Of a stretch of DNA of 64,000 nt, positions 8,135 through 14,682 are shown in pieces. The notes under the pieces are model-generated. The model was not told the origin of the DNA and did not search any database. It was given only the letters and a program-made list of their open reading frames with translations. Each line of letters begins with the position of its first letter. Position 1 is the first letter of the stretch. The position numbers and the translations under genes were made by a program. The stretch is from Rhodobacter viridis (GTDB lineage Bacteria; Pseudomonadota; Alphaproteobacteria; Rhodobacterales; Rhodobacteraceae). The DNA is taken from NCBI RefSeq assembly GCF_003217355.1, contig NZ_QJTK01000004.1, forward strand, positions 1-64,000, read 5' to 3'.

Positions 8135-8521
8135 TCAGGCCGTCGGGCGGGTGAAGACATAGGCGATTCCCGTGATCATCACGGCCGCCACAACCCCCGT
8201 CTGCCAGAGCGGCGGATGCCGCAGCCCCAGAAAGAGGCCCAGCCCCAGCGCCGAGCCGCAAAAGGCCATCACCTTGCCGCGCAGCGGAATTGCGCCGCGC
8301 GCGCGCCAGTCTTGCAGCATCGGGCCGAAGTGGCGATGCCTCATCAGCCAGGTCTCCAGCCGCTCGGAGGATCGCGCAAAAAAGGCCGCGGCAAGGATCA
8401 GGAAGGGCACGGTCGGCAGGACGGGCAGGAAAATCCCGACGAAAGCCACTGCGGTGAAGAACAGGCCGAGCAGCAGATAGACTGCGCGCAAGAACGGCTC
8501 TGCGGGTTTGTGCTCGGGCAT
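8135..8521 (-). CDS. DUF454 (YbaN-like) inner-membrane protein
   Basis: A 128-residue protein of the YbaN/DUF454 family, of unknown function. It has hydrophobic segments around residues 13-45 (including [19 protein letters not shown]), a conserved middle with [15 protein letters not shown] and FGPMLQDWR, and two C-terminal membrane segments. The frame is open far upstream; ATG 8521 is preferred over ATG 8545 because GGAG lies 6 bases before it. It lies next to tRNA-Gln on the core-genome side. Confidence 0.85.
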   Translation of the reverse strand: MPEHKPAEPFLRAVYLLLGLFFTAVAFVGIFLPVLPTVPFLILAAAFFARSSERLETWLMRHRHFGPMLQDWRARGAIPLRGKVMAFCGSALGLGLFLGLRHPPLWQTGVVAAVMITGIAYVFTRPTA

Positions 8522-8637
8522 GCGCTGCTCCTGCCTTTCGGCCATGGGGGCGTAGGATGGGGGTGTAGGATCCAAAGCCGCGGCGCTGCGGCCGTAAGGG
8601 CCTTGCTGAGGATAACGTGGCGCCCGCTTGCCGAATG

Positions 8638-9694
8638 TCAACGTTGCAGGGGCGCGACGGCTCGGGCCTGTTTCAGATCGGTGCCGCGCAAGGTCATCGC
8701 CAGCGCAAGGGCGAGCGCCATCACCGCGCCGCCGATGAGGAAACTGGCCGAAATCGCCAGCCCGAAGGCCCCGGCGACCTCGGCCTGCGTGGCGGAGGGC
8801 AGGGCGTGGATCGCGCTCATGCCGCCCTCGAGCAGCCTCTTCGCATCGAGGCCGCCCCCGAGCGACGCCAGCTTCGGGCCGAGTTGACCGGCCATCACCC
8901 CGGCCGAGACCGCCACGCCAAGCGCGCCGCCCATCGAGCGCAGGAAGGACATTGCCGCCGTCGCCACCCCCATCTGCTCGCGCGGAACGGCGTTTTGCAC
9001 GATGACCGTCGCATGCGGCATCGCCACCCCCATGCCAAGGCCCAGAACCGCCAGCGCGGCCAGAAACCACGGCAGATCCGCCTGCTGATGCGCCAGCCCG
9101 CCAAGGCCGATCGCCTCAAGCGCGATGCCGCCGCCAAGGCCCAGCGCGGTCGCAGAGGTCCAGGCGAAAAGCGACCCCGCAAGGCTGACGAGCAGCAGCG
9201 CCCCCGCCCAGATCACGAGAAGCAGCACCCCCAGCACATCGATGCGGTGCCGCTGCCGCTCGGTCGAGGCGGGCAGGGCGGCGGCGATCAGAAGCAGCGC
9301 CAGCACGCCCACGGGCACGTTGACATAGAACACCCAGCGCCAGGACAGGGCCGAGGTCAGGCTGCCGCCGATCACCGGACCCGCCACCGCGGCGAGCGCA
9401 AAGGCCCCGGTGAAGAGCCCCTGATAGCGCACCCGTTCGCGCGGCCCGACGACCTCGCTGATTGCCGTCTGGGTCAGCGTCATCAACCCGCCGCCGCCGA
9501 TGCCCTGCAGGAACCGCGCGCCGATCAACTCCGGCATCGACCCCGCCTGCCCAGATCGCTTGCGACGGCGGGCAGGGCGGTGTTGACGATGCTCTGATCG
9601 AGCGCGGCAAGGGTGAGGGCGAGCAGAAGCCCCGCGAAGGTCAGCCGCAGATGCGGGACCCGGCGAGGCCGGTTTCCGACGGCAGGTCGGTCAT
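8638..9694 (-). pseudogene. Broken MFS drug efflux transporter (DHA2/EmrB-like)
   Basis: The start at 9694 reads MTDLPSETGLA, then a one-base frame change leads into RLTFAGLLLALTLAALDQSI and VNTALPAVASDLG, the typical first helix of EmrB-type proton antiporters. The frame then jumps directly to FLQGIGGGGLMTLTQ, which normally comes about 60-90 residues later. The signature region with TAYLLA and the GKLSDLYGRR loop is missing. The remaining 299-residue frame (8638-9537) contains helices 4-14. A frameshift plus an internal deletion make a working transporter unlikely. Its start lies 4 bases after the FMN reductase stop, and the TetR gene beyond was probably its controller. Confidence 0.75.
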
Positions 9695-9698
9695 CGGA

Positions 9699-10262
9699 TC
9701 AAGCGGCGGTATGGCGATCAACCCAAAGGGCGAAGGCCTGCATCATCGCGCTCAGATGCGCGCGGGTGGCTTCCGAGGTGAGGTTCCCCTCGGCGTCGAA
9801 GGCTTGCCCCAGATGGCCGACATAGGCCTCGGGCTGCGCCATCGCGGGCATGTCGAGCACGACGAGCGTCTGGCGCAGATGATGGTTCGCGCCAAAGCCG
9901 CCAAGCGCCCCGGGCGAGCCCGAGACCACCGCCGCAGGCTTGCCCGCCCAGGCGTTCTGGCCCCAGGGCCGCGAGCCGATATCGAGCGCGTTCTTCATCG
10001 CCGCCGGCATCGAGCGGTTGTGCTCGGGCGTCACGAAAAGGACCCCGTCGGCACCTGCGATCTCGGCGCGAAACCGCGTCCAGGCCGCGGGCGGCGTCGT
10101 CTCGTCCAGATCGGGGTTGAACAGCGCCAGATCGCCGATCTCGACGATGCGCAGGCGCAGGGTTTCCGGCGCAAGCGCGATCAGCGCTTCGGCCAGCTGA
10201 CGGTTCAGCGACCCCTTGCGGATCGAGCCGACGATCACGGCGATATCATGGGTCTTGCTCAT
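9699..10262 (-). CDS. NAD(P)H-dependent FMN reductase (ChrR/SsuE-type fold)
   Basis: A 187-residue flavodoxin-like reductase. IAVIVGSIRKGSLNRQLAEA at residues 7-26 is the FMN phosphate loop of the FMN_red family (GS.R..S.N). TPEHNRSMPAAMKNALD near 78-94 is the conserved P-E-Y/H-N..p..LKNA.D motif. Such enzymes reduce FMN, quinones, chromate or azo compounds in the cytoplasm. It forms an operon with the broken MFS gene downstream (4-base gap) and is divergent from the TetR gene, whose operators lie in its promoter region. Confidence 0.85.
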   Translation of the reverse strand: MSKTHDIAVIVGSIRKGSLNRQLAEALIALAPETLRLRIVEIGDLALFNPDLDETTPPAAWTRFRAEIAGADGVLFVTPEHNRSMPAAMKNALDIGSRPWGQNAWAGKPAAVVSGSPGALGGFGANHHLRQTLVVLDMPAMAQPEAYVGHLGQAFDAEGNLTSEATRAHLSAMMQAFALWVDRHTAA

Positions 10263-10289
10263 GGGGATCTCCTTCGGAGGGGGGGTCGG

Positions 10290-10329
10290 ATACCGAGCGG
10301 TATTTACAATTCAGATACTCTTCGGTATC
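10290..10329. promoter_or_regulatory. Paired palindromic operators for the TetR regulator
   Basis: Two dyads sit between the divergent reductase and TetR genes: ATACCGAGCGGTAT (10290-10303) and GATACTCTTCGGTATC (10314-10329). They share the half-site GATACC/GGTATC. This is the usual place and size for TetR-family operators, and would give joint control of both genes. Confidence 0.65.
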
Positions 10330-10361
10330 CGAGCGTCAAGGGCGAGGGAGAAATAAATCCG

Positions 10362-10934
10362 ATGGCAGGGCGGCGGACACGCAAGGACAGCATGGCCGAG
10401 ACCGGCACGGCGCTGCGGGCGGCGGCGCGGCTTCTGTTTGCGCGTGATGGCTATGCGGCGACCTCGGTCGAGGCGATCGCAGCCGAGGCGGGCTATACCA
10501 AGGGGGCGTTCTACGCGCATTTCCCGGCCAAGGCGGCGATCTTTCTGACGGTGCTGGAAGAGGGTGGGCGCGAACGGCTTGAGCCGCTTGTTGCCGCGAT
10601 CACCGCGGCCGCGACACGTGCCGAGGTCGAGACGCTTCTGATCGACTGGGCCGATGGCTGTTCGCAGGCCGGGCTCTGGCCGATGACGATCCTGGAATAT
10701 TCCCGCACCGCCGCGCGCGAGGGGGCTTCGGTCGAGACCCTGCAGGCGCTTCTCGTGGCGCAATGGACCCGGCTTGGCACCGTGGCGGCGCCGTGGTTCG
10801 GGGCCACTGGCGCGCCGGTGACGCTGGGCGCGCTCTTGCACGAAATCGCCTATGCGCCCGCCACGACCTTCGTGCCCGAGCCGCGCGCGGGCGCGCTGAT
10901 GCGGCTGATGCTTGCGGGGCTGGGCCGGGGCTGA
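10362..10934 (+). CDS. TetR-family transcriptional repressor
   Basis: A 190-residue repressor. The helix-turn-helix is in ALRAAARLLFARDGYAATSV then EAIAAEAGYTKGAFYAHF, the classical TetR pattern ending in (Y/F)xHF. The C-terminal ligand-binding domain lies in residues 60-190. ATG 10362 follows a GGGAG ribosome-binding site at 10346. The frame is open further left but the upstream part is non-coding and carries the operators. It probably represses the divergent reductase-MFS operon; the ligand is unknown. Confidence 0.88.
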   Translation: MAGRRTRKDSMAETGTALRAAARLLFARDGYAATSVEAIAAEAGYTKGAFYAHFPAKAAIFLTVLEEGGRERLEPLVAAITAAATRAEVETLLIDWADGCSQAGLWPMTILEYSRTAAREGASVETLQALLVAQWTRLGTVAAPWFGATGAPVTLGALLHEIAYAPATTFVPEPRAGALMRLMLAGLGRG

Positions 10935-10963
10935 CCCCGCCCCGGTCAAAGGCACATTTTCCC

Positions 10964-10988
10964 GGAACCATTTTTCGCCCGGCGCGTT
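10964..10988 (+). promoter_or_regulatory. EcfG-type (general stress sigma) promoter motif
   Basis: GGAAC (10964-10968), a 16-base spacer and CGTT (10985-10988) match the GGAAC-N16/17-CGTT consensus of alphaproteobacterial EcfG promoters. It lies 30 bases before the start of the small envelope-protein module, whose families are often stress-induced in related bacteria. A motif match only. Confidence 0.55.
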
Positions 10989-11018
10989 GTCCCTGCAACC
11001 ATGTCAGGGAGAACGGCA

Positions 11019-11216
11019 ATGGATCACATGACCTACACGGGCCTTGGCGGGCTGATCGTTCTGGTGCTCGATCTCTGGGCGCTGATCTCGGTTCTGGGCG
11101 CGACGACCTCGACCGGCAAGAAGCTCGTCTGGGTGCTTCTGATCCTTGTTCTGCCGGTGCTGGGCTTCTTCCTCTGGCTTCTGGCCGGGCCGCGCTCGTC
11201 CTCCGCCGCGGCCTGA
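11019..11216 (+). CDS. Small PLDc_N-domain membrane protein
   Basis: 65 residues with two hydrophobic segments separated by a short polar turn, as in the PLDc_N (phospholipase D nuclease N-terminal) domain found alone in small membrane proteins. LGGLIVLVLDLWALISVLGA is the first segment and VWVLLILVLPVLGFFLWLLA the second, followed by G-P-R-S. ATG 11019 is preceded by AGGGAG; ATG 11001 is possible but lacks a site. It is first in a run of envelope genes behind an EcfG-like motif. Function unknown; no nuclease domain is present. Confidence 0.8.
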   Translation: MDHMTYTGLGGLIVLVLDLWALISVLGATTSTGKKLVWVLLILVLPVLGFFLWLLAGPRSSSAAA

Positions 11217-11219
11217 GCC

Positions 11220-11549
11220 ATGAGCGCGGGCGTCACCGAAAGTCTGTGGCTTCTGGCCCGGATCGGGCTTGCCGCGCAGGAAACGGCGCAGTTGCGCCTG
11301 AAGCTGTGGCAGATCGAGGCGCAGGCGCGGATGCGTCTGGGCATGGGCGGTCTGGTGCTGACTGTCCTGGCCACCCTCGTCGGCACGGCGGCGATCGGGC
11401 TTGGACTTGCCGCCACCGTGGTGCAGCTGCACCTGGCGGGCTGGAGCCTGTCCGCGGCGCTTGCGCTGACCTCGGGCGGCGCGGCGTTCCTGTCGCTGAT
11501 GATCCTGCTTTTTGCCGATCGCGCGCTGCGCGGGGCGCTCGGCGGCTGA
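11220..11549 (+). CDS. YqjE/holin-like (DUF1469) membrane protein
   Basis: A 109-residue protein with an N-terminal amphipathic helix (about 1-40) and two transmembrane helices near 42-68 and 75-98, the layout of the DUF1469/YqjE phage-holin superfamily. It starts 3 bases after the previous stop and is followed by a YqjD/ElaB-like protein. In enterobacteria the yqjD-yqjE pair is stationary-phase induced and membrane or ribosome associated. Here the role is inferred from order and topology only. Confidence 0.7.
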   Translation: MSAGVTESLWLLARIGLAAQETAQLRLKLWQIEAQARMRLGMGGLVLTVLATLVGTAAIGLGLAATVVQLHLAGWSLSAALALTSGGAAFLSLMILLFADRALRGALGG

Positions 11550-11565
11550 GCCTTTCCCTTTCGAC

Positions 11566-11611
11566 AAGATCCGACCCCAAGATCCGACTCCGGCCCGCTA
11601 GGGACCGGGCC
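11566..11611 (+). promoter_or_regulatory. Repeats and hairpin before the YqjD-like gene
   Basis: The 10-mer AAGATCCGAC occurs twice (11566-11575, 11579-11588), followed by an inverted repeat GGCCCG (11592-11597) / CGGGCC (11606-11611). The gap of 78 bases before the next gene may hold a terminator, a leader or an operator. Confidence 0.35.
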
Positions 11612-11627
11612 AACCAAGGAGTGTCTC

Positions 11628-12542
11628 ATGTCCTTCTCTTCGAAACGTCGTCTGACGGCGGAACTGGCCGCGCGGGAAAATGCGCTGCGGGACCAGCTTG
11701 GCGCGCTTGTCGGTGCGCTGGGGGGCACCACCGCGGCGCCGCGTGTGCTGAGCACGGCAAAGGCGCATCCGTTGCCGCTGGCGCTCGGGGCCGGGGCGCT
11801 GGCGCTGGCCGGTTACGCGCTGTTGCGCCGCAAACCCGAGGCGGCGGTCAGCGGGAAATCGCCGCGCCCCGAGACGCTGGCGCGCTGGGAAGATGATGGC
11901 GGCCCGGCCTTCGAGGCGCTTGATTGGGAAGACGAGCGCTGGCTTGCCGCGGCCGAGGCCGCCCGTGATGCCGCCCGCGACGAGCTTCTGTCGCTCTACG
12001 AGGCGGGAAAGGCCACGGCCGAGGCCAAGGCCGATGTCGCCGCCGGGATGGCGCGCACCCTCTCCGACGCGTTCCGGCACGGGCTTGATGGCCTTGGCGC
12101 CGAGGCGGCCGATCTGATCGTGACCGCCCGGCAATCGGTCTGGGAGGCGATGGAGGCGGGCAGCCGCGCCGCGCGTCAGGGTCTGGCAGACGGCAAGGAC
12201 ATCGCCGCGCGTCATCCGGTGGCGGCAAGCGCTGCGGGAATTGCCGCCGGGGCCGGGCTGATGGCGCTGTCCTCGCACAGCCGCCCGGCGCTGAAATATG
12301 GTCTGCCGCTTGCCCTTGCGGGGCTGGCCCTGCAGGCGGGCCGGGTGATCGGTCGCGATCGCCCGACCCTGCGCGGCAAGGCCGAGGCTGTCGCCGAAGC
12401 CGCCGAGGAGACGCTTGATACCGTTTCGAGCGCGGTGGCGCGCAAGGCGGCCGAGGCGCGCAAGGGCGCGCGCAAGGCCGAAGCCGCGGCGAAAACGATG
12501 CGCGGGGCGAAACCCTCGCTCAATGGTGCCGCGCGGCACTAG
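11628..12542 (+). CDS. Alanine-rich YqjD/ElaB-like membrane-anchored protein
   Basis: A 304-residue Ala-rich protein without a precise family I can name. It has an N-terminal coiled region (AELAARENALRDQLGAL), a hydrophobic segment at about residues 48-66, long amphipathic helices at 100-180 with many Ala/Glu/Lys/Arg, a second hydrophobic pair around 200-245, and a Lys/Ala-rich tail. This resembles proteins that combine DUF883-like (ElaB/YqjD) helices with membrane anchors. ATG 11628 follows AAGGAG. It ends 9 bases before the AI-2E family gene, so the two are probably co-transcribed. Function unknown; envelope or stress role inferred from neighbours. Confidence 0.65.
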   Translation: MSFSSKRRLTAELAARENALRDQLGALVGALGGTTAAPRVLSTAKAHPLPLALGAGALALAGYALLRRKPEAAVSGKSPRPETLARWEDDGGPAFEALDWEDERWLAAAEAARDAARDELLSLYEAGKATAEAKADVAAGMARTLSDAFRHGLDGLGAEAADLIVTARQSVWEAMEAGSRAARQGLADGKDIAARHPVAASAAGIAAGAGLMALSSHSRPALKYGLPLALAGLALQAGRVIGRDRPTLRGKAEAVAEAAEETLDTVSSAVARKAAEARKGARKAEAAAKTMRGAKPSLNGAARH

Positions 12543-12551
12543 GGGGATCGG

Positions 12552-13604
12552 ATGGATCGCGCCGCGCAGCTTTCGCTTGTCGCGCTGGGGCTGATCGCCT
12601 CGGTTGCCGCCCTTGCGGCGCTGCGCGACCTTGCCGCCCCGATGGCGCTGGCGCTTGTCGTCGGCGTCGTCCTGTCGCCGCTCTCGGATCTCTGGGAGCG
12701 GCTGAAGCTTTCCCCGGCGCTGGGCGCTTCGGCGAGCCTCGTGCTGACGCTTGCGGCCTTCGGCACGCTCGGGCTGATGCTGCAGCCGCTGGTCGCGGAG
12801 CTGGTGCATCAGGCGCCGAAGGTCTGGGCCGACAGTCAGGATTTGCTGAAGGCGTTTCAGGGCCTTCTCGCCGGGCTGATGGCGGCCACGCGCGAGGTTT
12901 CGGGGGCGGTGGTGCAAGGCACGCGCGCGGAGGCGGGGCCCGCGCCGCAGCAGATGGTCGACCTGCCCGCCGTCACCACCGGCGCGTTGATGATCGCCCC
13001 CGCGATCGCCGCGCAGGCGTTGACCTTTGTCGGCACGCTGTTCTTCTTTCTGCTCACCCGTTCCGAGATCTACGACTGGGCCGCGCGACGCCTTGCCAGC
13101 CCCGTCGGACGCGGGCAACTGGCGCTGCGCCTGCGCGCCGCCGAAGGGACGGTCTCGCGCTATTTCCTGACCATCACGCTGATCAACGCGGGGCTTGGCA
13201 TCGCCACGGCCATTGCGCTGCGGGCGCTTGATCTGCCCGGGGCGTTTTCCTGGGGCATCGTGGCCTTCTTGCTGAATTACGTCGTCTATCTTGGCCCCGC
13301 CGCGGTTGCGGTGGCGCTGCTTCTGGCCGGGGTGGCGGCGTTCGACGGCGCCGCGGCGGTCTTTCCGCTCCTTGCCTATGGCGTGCTCATCACCCTCGAG
13401 GGGCAGTTCGTCACCCCGGCTCTGGTGGGCCGGCGGATGGCGCTGAACCCGCTTCTGGTCTTCATCGCGCTGCTCTTCGGGCTGTGGCTCTGGGGTGCCA
13501 TCGGCGGCATCGTCGCGCTGCCGCTCTTGCTTTGGGCGACGGTGCTGCAAAACGGCGATGCGCTGGAAAACCGCGCGCTGGCGGCGCTGATCGACCCGGC
13601 CTGA
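12552..13604 (+). CDS. AI-2E family (PerM-like) transporter
   Basis: A 350-residue polytopic membrane protein of the AI-2 exporter/PerM superfamily: about eight transmembrane helices, an N-terminal pair (residues 4-50), a long soluble loop with helices (100-160), then a dense C-terminal membrane domain with AFSWGIVAFLLNYVVYLGP and LEGQFVTPALVGRRMALNP, both typical of the family. Members export small molecules or ions; many are not autoinducer transporters. It is the last gene of the envelope module. Confidence 0.85.
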   Translation: MDRAAQLSLVALGLIASVAALAALRDLAAPMALALVVGVVLSPLSDLWERLKLSPALGASASLVLTLAAFGTLGLMLQPLVAELVHQAPKVWADSQDLLKAFQGLLAGLMAATREVSGAVVQGTRAEAGPAPQQMVDLPAVTTGALMIAPAIAAQALTFVGTLFFFLLTRSEIYDWAARRLASPVGRGQLALRLRAAEGTVSRYFLTITLINAGLGIATAIALRALDLPGAFSWGIVAFLLNYVVYLGPAAVAVALLLAGVAAFDGAAAVFPLLAYGVLITLEGQFVTPALVGRRMALNPLLVFIALLFGLWLWGAIGGIVALPLLLWATVLQNGDALENRALAALIDPA

Positions 13605-13701
13605 GGCACGGCGTTTCGCAGCGCGTGATCCGCCTCTTGCATAAGTTGACTGTTTTGGTCATTTAAGGGCCCGCCGCCAAAAACAGGAAAGGGCAGGGTC
13701 G

Positions 13702-14595
13702 TTGGGTCGGATCACCGAAAGCTTCATGCCGCGGATGCAGGCGCAAACCCATGCGTTGCGCACGCTTGCGCCGCTGGCCTTTCGCCGCGTCGAGGGGGCG
13801 ATCGCCGATGTCTGGTCGGTGCGCGGCGAGGCGGGTGGCGGCGGGTTCTACCTTGCCCCCGATCCGCGCCTTGTCGTCTTCCTGACCCCGACCGCCCCCG
13901 CCATGACCCTGCGCGCCGCCGAACACGGCCCCGAGCTGCGCGGCCTGCAGGCGTTTTACATCCCCGCGGGGGTGCCGCTCTGGAGCAGGCTCGAGCGCGG
14001 TCAGGACCTGGCCCATATCGACGTCCATCTGGAAAGCGCGGCGCTGCACCGGCGGCTGAAGCGGGCCGCGGTGCGGGCCGATCTGACGCAGCCGCGGATG
14101 ATTGCCGACACTCCCCGGCTTCTGGCCCTCGCGCAGATGGCAGCCGAGGAAGTCCGCAGCCCGCGTCGGGGCGAGATGGTGCTGGATGGTCTGCTCTCGG
14201 CACTTCTGGGCGAGGTTTTCGACACCGGCCCGCAAGACCCGACGCCCCCCGCCAGCGGCGGTCTGACGCCGCGCCAGCTTGCGGCGGTCGAGGCGCATCT
14301 GCGCGCGACCCTGTCGCGGCAGGTGACGGTGGCCGAACTGGCGCAGGTGGCGGGCCTGTCGGAAAGCTGGTTCGCGCATCGCTTCAAGCAGCAGTTCGGC
14401 GAAACGCCGCTGCGCTGGCAATCGCGGCTCAGGCTTGCGGCGGCGCAGGAGATGATGGCCGATCCCGCCGTCTCGCTGGCCGAGATCGCCCATGCGACCG
14501 GCTTTGCCGATCAGGCGCATCTGTCGCGACTGTTTCGCGCCGCGCATGGGGTGCCGCCCTCGGTCTGGCGGCGCCGCGCAATCCCCGCGTTCTGA
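13702..14595 (+). CDS. AraC-family regulator of the siderophore locus
   Basis: A 297-residue regulator with an N-terminal ligand/cupin-like domain and a C-terminal AraC DNA-binding domain (about 195-292): VTVAELAQVAGLSESWFAHR and VSLAEIAHATGFADQAHLSR are the two helix-turn-helices. The start is uncertain: TTG 13702 follows AGGAAAGGGCAGGG, and ATG 13726 (MPRMQAQ) is the alternative. It sits 87 bases before the TonB receptor. AraC regulators next to siderophore receptors usually activate them when the cognate ferri-siderophore is bound, as for PchR and YbtA, so that is its likely role. Confidence 0.85.
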   Translation: MGRITESFMPRMQAQTHALRTLAPLAFRRVEGAIADVWSVRGEAGGGGFYLAPDPRLVVFLTPTAPAMTLRAAEHGPELRGLQAFYIPAGVPLWSRLERGQDLAHIDVHLESAALHRRLKRAAVRADLTQPRMIADTPRLLALAQMAAEEVRSPRRGEMVLDGLLSALLGEVFDTGPQDPTPPASGGLTPRQLAAVEAHLRATLSRQVTVAELAQVAGLSESWFAHRFKQQFGETPLRWQSRLRLAAAQEMMADPAVSLAEIAHATGFADQAHLSRLFRAAHGVPPSVWRRRAIPAF

Positions 14596-14611
14596 ACAAA
14601 TCCCCGCAGCC

Positions 14612-14624
14612 CTGTTCAAGACAG
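14612..14624. promoter_or_regulatory. Small palindrome in the receptor promoter region
   Basis: CTGT-TCAAG-ACAG is an imperfect-centre dyad in the 87-base gap between the AraC regulator and the TonB receptor. It could be part of a regulator site, but it is short and I see no clear Fur box. Confidence 0.25.
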
Positions 14625-14682
14625 ATCGAAAATACCTATGTTAAACGCTCGGGAATTAATTCGCCCCACTCAGGAAACGCCC

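Noticed and set aside
9462-10361. Long N-terminal extension of the TetR gene
   Set aside because: It runs antisense to the FMN reductase and over the operators; ATG 10362 has a ribosome-binding site and gives a normal TetR length.
11598-13550. 650-codon open frame on the minus strand
   Set aside because: Antisense to the YqjD-like and AI-2E family genes; charged low-complexity sequence without family features.
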